Assembly: GCA_009268125.1 (NCBI GenBank)
Contig: WBOU01000026.1
Coordinates: forward strand, 1-45,491
Origin: Chloroflexia bacterium SDU3-3
Lineage (GTDB): Bacteria; Chloroflexota; Chloroflexia; Chloroflexales; Roseiflexaceae
Length of the DNA stretch: 45,491 nucleotides
Reading direction: 5' to 3'
The translations under genes were made by a program, and so were the position numbers. This document shows, piece after piece, positions 17,510 through 28,419 of the stretch. The notes under the pieces were generated by a model. It ran no database searches, was not told where the DNA came from, and saw only the letters and a program-made list of their open reading frames with translations. Each line of letters opens with the position of its first letter. Within the stretch, counting starts at the first letter, position 1.

Positions 17510-19084
17510 CTACTTGCGCACCACTAGGCTCTCGCCGGTCATGGCGGCGGGCTTGGGCAGGCCCATCAGGTCGAGCACCGTGGGGGCGATGTCGGCCAGC
17601 TTACCACCCGCGCGCAGCGACACCTGCCCGAGGCCCAGGCCAGCATCCGCCGGGGCGATCAGGAAGGTGGGCACGGGGTTGGTGGTGTGGGCGGTGTGCG
17701 GGCCGCCGGTCGCCGGGTCGATCATCAGCTCGGCGTTGCCGTGGTCGGCCATCACGATCGCCGCGCCGCCCTTGGCCAGCAGCGCCTCGATGATCTGGCC
17801 GGTGCACTCATCCACCACCTCGCAGGCCTTGATCACCGCCGGGATGACGCCGGTGTGACCGACCATGTCGGGGTTGGCGAAGTTGACCAGGATAAAGTCG
17901 TACTTCTCGGACTCGATGGCCTTCAGCACCTCGTCGCGCACGCCGTGGGCGCTCATCTCGGGCTTGAGGTCGTAGGTGGCCACGTCGCGCGGCGAGGGCA
18001 CCACCTGCCAGTCCTCGCCGGGGTGCGGCTCCTCGCGCCCGCCGTTGAAGAAGAAGGTGACGTGCGGGTACTTCTCGGTCTCCGCCGAGTGGAACTGGCT
18101 GAGGCCAGCATCGCTGATCACGCGGGCCAGCGGCATGGCCACATCGTCGTTCTCGAAGGCCACGTGCACTGGCAGATCCTTCTCGTACTCGGTCATGGTC
18201 ACGAAGTAGAGATCTTTGAGCAGCTCGCGCTCGAAGCCGTCGAACTTGGGCAGCGTGAACACACGGGTGAGCTGGCGACCACGATCCGAGCGGAAGTTGA
18301 AGAAGATCACCGTGTCGCCCGGCTTCACGGTGGCCACCGGCGCACCAGCGGCATCCACGATCACGGCGGGCTTGATGAACTCGTCGGTCACGCCCTCGTC
18401 GTACGAGCGCTGGATGGCGGTGAGCGCGTCGCTGGCCGGGGTACCGATGCCGTTGACCAGCAGATCGTAGGCCAGCTTGGTGCGCTCCCAGCGCTTATCG
18501 CGGTCCATGGCGTAGTAGCGCCCGATCACGCTGGCCACCTGGCCCACATTCTTCTCGTGCATGAAGCTCAGCAGGTCGCGCGCGAAGGCGATGCCGCTCT
18601 GGGGCGGGGCGTCGCGGCCATCGGTGAACATGTGGACGTAGACCTGCTCGACGCCGGTGCGCACGGCCATCTCCAGCAGGGCCTTCTCGTGGTTCACGTG
18701 GCTGTGCACGCCGCCCGAGCCGAGCAGGCCGATGATGTGGACCTGGCCATCGTTCTTCTTGGCGTGGTTGTAGGCATCCACAAGCACGCCATCCTCGAAG
18801 AAGGTGCCGTCCTCGATCGAGTCGTCGATGATCGTGATGTCCTGGCGCACCACAAAGCCAGCGCCGAGGTTGGTGTGGCCCACCTCGGAGTTGCCCATCT
18901 GGCCCATGGGCAGGCCCACATACTTCTCGGCGGCGCGCACCAGAGTCCAGGGGTAGGCCTTGCGCCATGCGTCGTCGTTGGGGGTGTTGGCCAGCTTCAC
19001 GCCATTGGCCTCGGTCTCCTCGCGCTCACCCCAGCCGTCGCGGATCACCAGCATCACAGGCCGTATATTACGTCGAGCGGTCAC
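17510..19084 (-). CDS. gpmI: 2,3-bisphosphoglycerate-independent phosphoglycerate mutase
   Basis: Interconverts 3- and 2-phosphoglycerate in glycolysis using two manganese ions and a phosphoserine. The 524-residue product has the catalytic serine in GNSEVGHTNLGAG (Ser66), the FTDGRD block, NFRSDRGRQ, FFFNGG and the metal blocks NPDMVGHTG and MADHGNAE. Start is a GTG at 19084 with GGGAAG upstream. Length is typical. It is monocistronic between a hairpin and a repeat-rich gap. Confidence 0.97.
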   Translation of the reverse strand: MTARRNIRPVMLVIRDGWGEREETEANGVKLANTPNDDAWRKAYPWTLVRAAEKYVGLPMGQMGNSEVGHTNLGAGFVVRQDITIIDDSIEDGTFFEDGVLVDAYNHAKKNDGQVHIIGLLGSGGVHSHVNHEKALLEMAVRTGVEQVYVHMFTDGRDAPPQSGIAFARDLLSFMHEKNVGQVASVIGRYYAMDRDKRWERTKLAYDLLVNGIGTPASDALTAIQRSYDEGVTDEFIKPAVIVDAAGAPVATVKPGDTVIFFNFRSDRGRQLTRVFTLPKFDGFERELLKDLYFVTMTEYEKDLPVHVAFENDDVAMPLARVISDAGLSQFHSAETEKYPHVTFFFNGGREEPHPGEDWQVVPSPRDVATYDLKPEMSAHGVRDEVLKAIESEKYDFILVNFANPDMVGHTGVIPAVIKACEVVDECTGQIIEALLAKGGAAIVMADHGNAELMIDPATGGPHTAHTTNPVPTFLIAPADAGLGLGQVSLRAGGKLADIAPTVLDLMGLPKPAAMTGESLVVRK

Positions 19085-19264
19085 GGATCTTCCCTTTCAT
19101 CTATTCCATCAGCTGCGGGGTACGCCGCATGGCCGCCCGCAGTCTGGCAGCCAGCGCAGATCGCACTGCTCCAAGCGACCATTGTAGCGCACGTGGCGGG
19201 CGGCAGAGTTGTGATCTTGCCAGCGAGCCGAAGCGATTAGCTACGCAGCCTGGGGCGCGGCCCC

Positions 19265-19293
19265 ATTGTAGTATGGCTGAGACCGCACCACAA
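19265..19293 (-). promoter_or_regulatory. Possible gpmI promoter
   Basis: Minus strand: TTGTGG (19288-19293), 17-bp spacer, TACAAT (19265-19270). The leader would be about 175 nt, rather long, so a second TACAAT nearer the gene (around 19180) is an alternative. Confidence 0.4.
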
Positions 19294-19310
19294 GTGGCGA
19301 CAATCAACCG

Positions 19311-19400
19311 GCAGGGCCGCTGCGTTCTTGTTCGTCAGAACGTTTTACCACCAAGGCTCCAAGTCTCCAAGGAACACAAGGTATGTACCACGAAAATGCG
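19311..19400. repeat. Dispersed repeat locus B
   Basis: GCAGGGCC and TGCGTTC followed by ACCACCAAGGCTCCAAGTCT (from 19348) and ACCACGAAAATGCG. Same orientation and same upstream words as loci A and D. Confidence 0.8.
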
Positions 19401-19514
19401 AACAGAAGGCATAGACCCTGGTTCGGCCGCTGCAAACGCAACATCGACCAGATTGAGCTTTTTCCTATCAGCGATGGCGGTGGTGAAGTGGGTGGATGCC
19501 CTACGCGGGCAGCG

Positions 19515-19558
19515 CCGAGGGGCCAGCCCCTCGGAACCCCGCCATGGGGCGATGCCCC
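19515..19558. other. Palindrome pair in gpmI-secA gap
   Basis: CCGAGGGGC/GCCCCTCGG (9-bp stem, 2-nt loop, 19515-19534) followed by GGGGC/GCCCC (3-nt loop, 19546-19558). Could be a small transcribed structure or part of a GC-rich dispersed element; nothing else supports an RNA gene. Confidence 0.4.
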
Positions 19559-19694
19559 CTTGGAACTCGCAATGTGAGGCGTTCCTGTGCTGTCCGCTGG
19601 CAGCTAGTATGCGTGTATATGGCCAGTTTACACGAGCAGCACCTTCGCCGCATGGGCCAGGTGGTAAGGGCTGATTCTCACCATATTCTGCCGT

Positions 19695-19820
19695 CTCTTC
19701 GTGCCTTCGCGTCTTCGTGGTAAAACGCTCCTCTGTCTTCTTGGTGTCTTGGAGTCTTGGTGGTACATCGGTTCTTGTGTTCTCTTCGTGCCTTCGCGTC
19801 TTCGTAGTAAAACGCTCCTC
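19695..19820. repeat. Dispersed repeat locus C (module 1 - module 2 - module 1)
   Basis: Two 39-bp copies of module 1 (from CTCTTCGTGCCTTCGCGTCT, 19695-19733 and 19782-19820, one mismatch apart) flank module 2 (TTGGTGTCTTGGAGTCTTGG, 19741-19760). Orientation is opposite to loci A, B and D. It lies next to the secA terminator. Confidence 0.85.
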
Positions 19821-19826
19821 CTGCAA

Positions 19827-19861
19827 GCAAAAGGCCCCGCGCAGCGTTGCTGCGCGGGGCC
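19827..19861 (-). terminator. secA terminator
   Basis: Perfect 12-bp GC stem (19833-19844 with 19850-19861) with a 5-nt loop, followed on the minus strand by TTTTGCTT, 16 nt after the secA stop. Confidence 0.9.
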
Positions 19862-19876
19862 TTGGGGGATATGCGG

Positions 19877-23095
<3,219 letters not shown>

Positions 23096-23250
23096 ATGTG
23101 GTACTCCAACACGTGAGAGGTCAGATCAAAGAGGCCAGCAAGCAGACTGCGGCCCCCAGCGCCAACATTGGCATCTCGCTACATTCCCATGAGAAATGAT
23201 CGGGGAGTAGACGACGAAGGGTTGATAGTCATCCTCTATTGCTGCGGCTC

Positions 23251-23280
23251 ATTATACCCGAGGCAGGCAAGGCACCGCAA
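23251..23280 (-). promoter_or_regulatory. secA promoter
   Basis: Minus strand: TTGCGG (23275-23280), 18-bp spacer, TATAAT (23251-23256, perfect). Leader of about 150 nt before the ATG. The -35 touches the terminator of the upstream VanW gene. Confidence 0.7.
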
Positions 23281-23320
23281 GAAAGAGCGAGCGCGGCGGC
23301 CTGTGGGGCTGCCGCGCTCG
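23281..23320 (-). terminator. Terminator of the VanW-domain gene
   Basis: Ten-bp stem (CGAGCGCGGC at 23288-23297 with its complement at 23311-23320), followed on the minus strand by TCTTTCTTG, 10 nt after the stop. Confidence 0.8.
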
Positions 23321-23329
23321 GCGGGAGGG

Positions 23330-24754
23330 CTATGCGCCGGTGGTGGACGGCGGGACGATGATCGCGCCCCTGGGCGGCGTGACGCCTGGGCCGTAGAGGT
23401 AGAAGTCGGCCCACGGCTCGTAGTGGGTGGCGATGTTCTCGTTGCGCAGCACCTTGCCGTCAGGCATGGTGACGATGCGGGTGAGGCTCACATCCATGCC
23501 CGCGCGCCCGTGCACCATCTGGCGCACCGCGCCCCTGGGCAGGGTGGGGTCGTACTGCCAGTTGGCCGCGCCGGGCTGGCGCTTGTTGCTGATCGTCGGC
23601 CCCTGGTAGGTGGTCTTACGGCCGTCGCTGGTGCCCCACAGCTCGAAGGTGACGCTGGATGTGGCCGCGTCGGTGCTGGTGAAGATCGTGATCGGGCCGG
23701 GCGAGTCGTTGCGCCAGCGGAAGTCGACGTCGGGCGTGAACACGGTGGCGTCAAAGCCCAGAATGTTCTCGTAGAAGTAGACCACGTAGCTGTGGGCCAC
23801 ACGGTGGGTGATCTGCAGGCCCGCGTTGGCCACGGCGCGGTACATGGTGGTGGAGACCTGGCACAGCCCGCCGCCCACCATCTTCTCCATACGCCCGCCC
23901 ACGATGCCGTAGCCCTCGACAAAGCCGCCATCCTCCGAGAACTCGCCGCTGTTCAGGAACGAGTACTCCTGCCCGGCGGGCACCACCGCGCCGTTGAACA
24001 TGTCGGCGGCGCGGAAGATATTCTGCTCGCGGGCCTCGGCGGATGTGCGGAAGCCAGTGGTGGCTTTGCCCAGCAGCACCATGCGCGGCACGGCGGCCTG
24101 CTGGGCCTGGGCGGCGGGGCGCTGGGCGATCAGCTCGCTGCCCAGCAGGCCCAGCTGCACTTCGTCGGGGGTGCCCACCTTGTCGGCGTGCAGCTCGAAG
24201 CGGGCGCGCTCGAAGAACTGGACAGTGTAGGTCTGCCCATCGTTCGGGTTCGCCTCCTGCAGCTCCTCGGAGATCGGGTAGCCGAACACGGCGAGACCGC
24301 CTTTGCCCTCCCAGAAGCCCCGGAAGGCCCCGCCGAGCGAGTGGCCGCTCTCGGGGAAGAAGCTGCGCTGGCCGCTGGGGTCGGGGTTCTGGCCCAGCCA
24401 CTGGAACGCGGGCGTGGCTGCACGGTCGTTGGTGAACCAGCGCCCGATCTGGGTGAGCTGCACCCGCTGGCCCGCAGGCAGCTCGGGGTGGTACTCGAAG
24501 CGGGCGCGCTGGAAGTACTGCACCTGCAGGCCATCCTCTACGAACATCTCGGTGAGCGGCAGGCCGAAGATGGCCAGGCCGCCGTTGGCGTCGTAGAACT
24601 TCTTGAAGTGGGAGATGACGTGGTGCCCGGTCTCGGGGTAGTAGGCCACCAGGGTGCCCGGCGGGTTGGCCGGGGCCGCGCTGGCCTGGGCGCTGGGCAG
24701 GCAAAATGCCGCCAGCATCAGGCAGACGCCGAGCAAAGAGAGCTGCTTTCGCAT
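23330..24754 (-). CDS. Secreted VanW-domain protein with two N-terminal repeats
   Basis: 474 residues with a signal peptide (about 1-26, cleavage near AQASAAP). Two homologous repeats follow (about 40-125 and 130-215), each with a SGHSL/TGHHV-like opening, a GGLAxFGxP core and a VQxFxRARFExH ending; such repeats are frequent in Chloroflexota exported proteins. A VanW domain (about 225-400) contains the hallmark GGGLCQVSTTMYRAV. The last 60 residues include RNENIATHYEPW, similar to the G5-type ends found after VanW. The biochemical role of VanW is not established; it occurs in vancomycin-resistance clusters and wall-associated proteins. Start at 24754 with GAGG upstream. Confidence 0.85.
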   Translation of the reverse strand: MRKQLSLLGVCLMLAAFCLPSAQASAAPANPPGTLVAYYPETGHHVISHFKKFYDANGGLAIFGLPLTEMFVEDGLQVQYFQRARFEYHPELPAGQRVQLTQIGRWFTNDRAATPAFQWLGQNPDPSGQRSFFPESGHSLGGAFRGFWEGKGGLAVFGYPISEELQEANPNDGQTYTVQFFERARFELHADKVGTPDEVQLGLLGSELIAQRPAAQAQQAAVPRMVLLGKATTGFRTSAEAREQNIFRAADMFNGAVVPAGQEYSFLNSGEFSEDGGFVEGYGIVGGRMEKMVGGGLCQVSTTMYRAVANAGLQITHRVAHSYVVYFYENILGFDATVFTPDVDFRWRNDSPGPITIFTSTDAATSSVTFELWGTSDGRKTTYQGPTISNKRQPGAANWQYDPTLPRGAVRQMVHGRAGMDVSLTRIVTMPDGKVLRNENIATHYEPWADFYLYGPGVTPPRGAIIVPPSTTGA

Positions 24755-24866
24755 GAGTTACCTCTAGTGTTGTGTTGACCTCATATGCTTGGGGTATCTT
24801 ATCATGCTTCGCAGCGCATCTCTATCCGATTCAGCGCTGGATTTTGTAAAGAAATTCTTTAAACAT

Positions 24867-24902
24867 CTGGCTGTCTTTCTGTTAGGCGGCAAAAACAGCC
24901 AG
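24867..24902 (-). other. Weak hairpin after the RNA methyltransferase gene
   Basis: Eight-bp stem CTGGCTGT/ACAGCCAG with a long T-containing loop right after the stop at 24904. Possible weak terminator. The rest of 24755-24903 shows no convincing promoter for the VanW gene. Confidence 0.35.
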
Positions 24903-24903
24903 G

Positions 24904-25965
24904 CTAGCGCGCGCGCCGCCACAGGAAGATGCGCGGGGTCATGCCGCCGGAGCGCACGGGGATAACATCCTGCAGCGCCCAGTAGGCCTCGAAGGGGGCG
25001 GCGGCGCGCTCCAGCAGGCGCACCTCGTGGGTGATCAGGGCCATACGCGCGCCGGGGGCGGCCAGGCGGGTGGCCTCGGCCAGCAGGCGGGGGTAGGTCT
25101 CCTCGTTCTCGCGGTGCGAGCCGATCAGCTGGCCAAAGGGCAGGTCGGCCAGCAGCACATCGAACGAGGCGTCGGGCATGGGCACAGCGGTGGCGTCCCA
25201 CGGCTCTAGGCGCACGGGCTGGCCGTGGGGCAGCTCGTAGCCCTCGGCGGCGGCCAGGTTCTGGCGGGCGCACTCCAGCGCGGCGGGGTCGGTGTCGCAG
25301 CCCAAGGCCAGCGCGGCGCGGGCCAGGGCCAGCCGCTCCACCAGCAGCGTGCCCGAGCCGCACATCAGGTTGATCACGCGGTCGACGGGGCTGGGCTGGG
25401 TCAGGTGGGCCATGGCGTGGGCCAGCGAGGCGTTGAGCGCGCCGGGCATGTTGCACACCCGCCAGGGCCGCGTGGCCAGCGGCCGGGGCGAGAGCCGCAC
25501 CAGCAGCTCCCAGCCATCGGGGGCGCGGCGCAGGCGCAGCAGCAGGTCGCCCTCCTCGGCATCGGGTCGCAGGCCGGTGTGCTGCGCGATCTCCTGCTGG
25601 ATGCGCTGCATCACCGAGGACTCGGCCCCGGCGGCGCTCAGGCGTAGGCTTTGGAAGCGACCCGGCGGCCACAGCTCCATGGCCTGCCCGATCATCTCGG
25701 CCATCACCGCCCAGTGCTGGTGGCCCAGCAGGGCCTTGGGGCGCGGCACCGCGAAGGCGTGGACCAGCGACACCGCGACCACACTGCGCAGGTCGAGCAG
25801 GTCGGCCAGCGGGCCACGGTAGGTGAAGCCCAGCGCATCGGGGCGCGGCGCGCCGCCCAGGCGCACGGCGTCGCCCAGGCGGCGCTGCAGCTCGTCGCGG
25901 GCCAGCGGCGCGAGGCCCTCCAGCACATCGGCCTCGCAGCGGAAGGTAGGTTGGTTCGATCTCAT
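24904..25965 (-). CDS. THUMP-type RNA guanine-N2 methyltransferase (Trm14/RlmL-like)
   Basis: 353 residues. The N-terminal half resembles a THUMP RNA-binding region (RCEADVLEGLAPLARDEL opening); the C-terminal half is a Rossmann methyltransferase of the UPF0020 type with SAM motif NLMCGSGTLLVE and a catalytic loop LLADLPFG in place of the common NPPY. Relatives methylate N2 of a guanosine in tRNA or 23S rRNA; which one cannot be told. Its ATG overlaps the stop of the upstream glycosyltransferase (ATGA at 25962-25965), so the two are translationally coupled although no shared pathway is obvious. Confidence 0.85.
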   Translation of the reverse strand: MRSNQPTFRCEADVLEGLAPLARDELQRRLGDAVRLGGAPRPDALGFTYRGPLADLLDLRSVVAVSLVHAFAVPRPKALLGHQHWAVMAEMIGQAMELWPPGRFQSLRLSAAGAESSVMQRIQQEIAQHTGLRPDAEEGDLLLRLRRAPDGWELLVRLSPRPLATRPWRVCNMPGALNASLAHAMAHLTQPSPVDRVINLMCGSGTLLVERLALARAALALGCDTDPAALECARQNLAAAEGYELPHGQPVRLEPWDATAVPMPDASFDVLLADLPFGQLIGSHRENEETYPRLLAEATRLAAPGARMALITHEVRLLERAAAPFEAYWALQDVIPVRSGGMTPRIFLWRRAR

Positions 25966-27191
25966 TGTTTCTGCTCGAAGGTGGCGTGGGCCGCGTGGTC
26001 GGGCTGGCCCAGCGGGTCATCGGGGGAGGGCTGGGTGGCGCTAGGGGCGGCGTGCTCGGCGCGGCGGGGCAGGCCCTTGGCCACGCGCTCGTAGATCGCC
26101 AGGGTCTCGCGGGCGGCGCGCTGCCACGAGAAGCGCTGCGAGCGCGCCATGCCCAGGCGGCCAAGCTCGCGCTGGCGGTCCTCATCATCCCACATGCGCT
26201 CGATCGCGTCGGCCCATGCCTCCACATCCATCGGCGGCACATAGGCCACCGCGTCGCCGCCGATCTCGGGCAGGCTGGAGGACTGCGAGGCCAGGCTGGC
26301 AGCGCCGCAGGCCATGGCCTCCAGCAGGGGCAGGCCAAAGCCCTCGTAGATCGAGGGGTTGATGTAGACCCGGCAGGCGTTGTAGAGCCAGCGCAGGTCG
26401 TACACGCCCACGCCGCCGGTGAACAGCACGTGGTCGCCCAGGCGCAGCTCGCGGGCGGACTCAAAGATCGGCTCGTCCTTCCAGCCGCGCCCGCCCACGA
26501 TCACCAGGCGGTAGGGCCGCTCGGGGCGGCGGTCGATCGCCACCCGCAGCGCGCGCAGCAGGGTCGGCAGGTTCTTGCGCGGCTCCAGCGTGCTCACAAA
26601 CAGCATGAAGCTCTTGGCCACCACCGGCTGGCCGCCCAGCACACGGGCCTCGCCCTCGCGCAGCAGCACGGGGCGGAACAGCGACGCGGCGGCCTCGTAG
26701 ACCACATCGATCTGGTCAGGCGCGACATCCAGGTACTGCGCGATGTCCTGGCGGGTGGCCTCAGAGACGGCGATGACGCCCTCGGCGCGGGCGGTACTGC
26801 GCGCGATCTGGCCGTAGTAGCGGCGGGCGTCGTCATCCAAGATCTCGGGGTAGTGCATGAACGCCAGGTCGTGGATGGTGACCACCGCTGGAAACGGGCG
26901 GCGGGTGGGCGCGATAAAGTCGGGGCAGTGCAGCACCTGCGGACGCACCGCCATCAGCTCCAGCGGCAGCGACCATGGCTCGAAGCGGTTGTGGGGCGGG
27001 GTGTAGATCACGTGGCGGCTCACGTGCGGGGCCACCGCCAGCGGGCGCTCCATCTTGCGGTGCTGCAGGCAGATATACTGGTGCCTCTGATCGACCTCGG
27101 CGAGAGCCGCCACCAGACTCCGTGTATATTGTGGTATCCCGCCGCGCCGGTACGCGTTCAGGCGGGCATCTATCGCAATACGCATGATCAT
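25962..27191 (-). CDS. Glycosyltransferase family 4 protein
   Basis: 409 residues with the GT-B fold. N-terminus MIMRIAIDARLNAYRRGGIPQYT has the acceptor-side Gly-rich loop; the C-terminal donor site includes STLEPRKNLPTLLRA, IVGGRGWK and the GT4 signature NPSIYEGFGLPLLEAMACG (278-296). It is probably a retaining sugar transferase using a nucleotide-sugar, of the mannosyl/glucosyl type. Two ATGs (27191 and 27185) are possible; the long in-frame extension to 27608 overlaps the next gene and is rejected. The acceptor is unknown, and no polysaccharide cluster surrounds it. Confidence 0.88.
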   Translation of the reverse strand: MIMRIAIDARLNAYRRGGIPQYTRSLVAALAEVDQRHQYICLQHRKMERPLAVAPHVSRHVIYTPPHNRFEPWSLPLELMAVRPQVLHCPDFIAPTRRPFPAVVTIHDLAFMHYPEILDDDARRYYGQIARSTARAEGVIAVSEATRQDIAQYLDVAPDQIDVVYEAAASLFRPVLLREGEARVLGGQPVVAKSFMLFVSTLEPRKNLPTLLRALRVAIDRRPERPYRLVIVGGRGWKDEPIFESARELRLGDHVLFTGGVGVYDLRWLYNACRVYINPSIYEGFGLPLLEAMACGAASLASQSSSLPEIGGDAVAYVPPMDVEAWADAIERMWDDEDRQRELGRLGMARSQRFSWQRAARETLAIYERVAKGLPRRAEHAAPSATQPSPDDPLGQPDHAAHATFEQKQ

Positions 27192-27283
27192 TCCGGCGCA
27201 CATATTCCACCGCAGCACAATATGTGCAATAGCTCTCAACGTGCGCGCTATACGGGTACGAATGGCGGCCCCGCAGCCCACGG

Positions 27284-28075
27284 TCAGGCAGGCGCAACCC
27301 CTGGCGGGTCGGCCAGCTCGACCGACAGGCCATCGTGGGCGAGCCGGATGTGCTCTGGAAGCAGCGCGTTGGTCTCGGCGTGGTCGAGATCGTGCGTCAT
27401 ATGCACCAGCAGGGCGCGGCGCGGGCGCAGCCGCTCGATCAGCGAGACCGCCTGGCCAAGCGAGATGTGGTTCGGGTGCGGCTCGTGGCGCAGCGCGTTC
27501 AGCACCAGCAGATCCAGCCCGCCCAGCGCCGCCATGGTCGGCTCGCCGATCGCGCTGGCGTCGGTCACGTAGCCCAGGTCGCCGACCCGAAAGCCGGTGA
27601 TCGTCCACGAGCCATGCTCGACCGCCAGCGGCAGCACATCCAGGCCAGCGGCAACGAACGGCTGGCCGTGGGCCACCTCGCGCAGCTCGATCATGGGGCG
27701 GCTCGACCCCGAGTTGCTCTCGCCAAAGGCGTAGTCGAAGCGCTTGCGGATCTCGCCCAGCGTGCCCGCCGTGCTATAGATCGGGATCGCCGCATTGCTG
27801 ACCATGGTCAGCGGGCGCAGGTCGTCGATGCCCGCGATATGGTCGGTGTGCGAGTGCGTGACCAGCACCGCATCCACATGCGCCAGGCCGACGGACAGCG
27901 CCTGCTGGCGCAGATCCGGCCCAGCGTCGATCAGCACGACCTTGCCGCCCACCTCCAGCAGCGCCGAGGTGCGCAGGCGGCGGTTGTGTGGGTCCGCCGA
28001 GGTGCAGACGCGGCAGCAGCAGCCGATCATCGGGAGGCCCATGGATGTGCCGGTGCCAAGAAATGTGATTCGCAT
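27284..28075 (-). CDS. PhnP-like metallo-beta-lactamase-fold phosphodiesterase
   Basis: 263 residues. The metal motif HSHTDH (74-79) and further His residues (NALRHEPHPNHIS, VHMTHD) define the fold. The N-terminal segment GCCCRVCTSADPHNRRLRTS is the Cys-rich zinc site found in PhnP, which opens 5-phosphoribosyl 1,2-cyclic phosphate in phosphonate use. No phn genes are nearby, so it may instead act on other cyclic nucleotides or be a housekeeping phosphodiesterase. Start at 28075 (MRITFLGTG); the frame stays open upstream through a dispersed repeat to 28381, but that extension is repeat translation and is rejected. Confidence 0.85.
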   Translation of the reverse strand: MRITFLGTGTSMGLPMIGCCCRVCTSADPHNRRLRTSALLEVGGKVVLIDAGPDLRQQALSVGLAHVDAVLVTHSHTDHIAGIDDLRPLTMVSNAAIPIYSTAGTLGEIRKRFDYAFGESNSGSSRPMIELREVAHGQPFVAAGLDVLPLAVEHGSWTITGFRVGDLGYVTDASAIGEPTMAALGGLDLLVLNALRHEPHPNHISLGQAVSLIERLRPRRALLVHMTHDLDHAETNALLPEHIRLAHDGLSVELADPPGVAPA

Positions 28076-28113
28076 GGACAGATCGCCTACTTTACCAGAG
28101 CGTTGTAGAGCAC

Positions 28114-28122
28114 AGTATAGCA
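28114..28122 (-). promoter_or_regulatory. Extended -10 promoter of the PhnP-like gene
   Basis: Minus strand TGCTATACT; no convincing -35. About 40 nt upstream of the ATG. Confidence 0.5.
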
Positions 28123-28160
28123 CAGGCATCCGCATCGGGCGGCAGATCCCAGCGCCTCTG

Positions 28161-28259
28161 ACAGGGCCTATGCGTTCGCGACAGATCGCCAATTCTTTTA
28201 CCACCAAGACTCCAAGACACCAAGGAAAAAGAGAACCAGGAACCACGAAGGTGCGAAGG
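28161..28259. repeat. Dispersed repeat locus D
   Basis: ACAGGGCC and TGCGTTC, then ACCACCAAGACTCCAAGACA (from 28200) and AACCACGAAGGTGCGAAGG. Same orientation and layout as loci A and B. Confidence 0.85.
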
Positions 28260-28363
28260 CGACCGATCTTGGATAGGGCGTACCGCTCCAGCCCAGTGGT
28301 TTTGGAGGGCACACAGGCCCAGCGCGGGCTGCACCCATGTCGGCGTAGCATCGCCAGATCGCC

Positions 28364-28369
28364 TATACT
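28364..28369 (+). promoter_or_regulatory. Possible -10 of the PIG-V-like gene
   Basis: TATACT 50 nt before the ATG; no -35 hexamer at the normal distance. Confidence 0.4.
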
Positions 28370-28419
28370 AGTGCCTAGCACACGCAGGCCGTGCGGCCCG
28401 CTAGCAGACGAGGCAGACC

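Larger units (their letters stand above)
19085..19826. other. Repeat-rich gap between gpmI and secA
   Basis: About 740 bp with no credible gene; open frames here read out repeats (for example the words FTTKTRRHEE). It holds a possible gpmI promoter, repeat loci B and C, and a palindrome cluster at 19515-19558. The stretch 19401-19510 and 19560-19690 shows no clear feature. Confidence 0.7.
28076..28419. other. Divergent gap between PhnP-like and PIG-V-like genes
   Basis: No gene. It holds two weak promoters pointing outward (28114 minus, 28364 plus) and repeat locus D between them. AGATCGCC recurs at about 28080, 28186 and 28356, perhaps by chance. Confidence 0.5.

Noticed and set aside
19335-19826. 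163-residue minus-strand frame with FTTKTRRHEE words
   Set aside because: It translates the dispersed repeats; no ribosome site, and the frame is made only by repeat modules.
27192-27608. N-terminal extension of the glycosyltransferase
   Set aside because: It overlaps the PhnP-like coding region in another frame and has no similarity to GT4 N-termini.
28076-28381. N-terminal extension of the PhnP-like gene
   Set aside because: The extension runs through dispersed repeat locus D and upstream of the predicted promoter; the family N-terminus starts at 28075.
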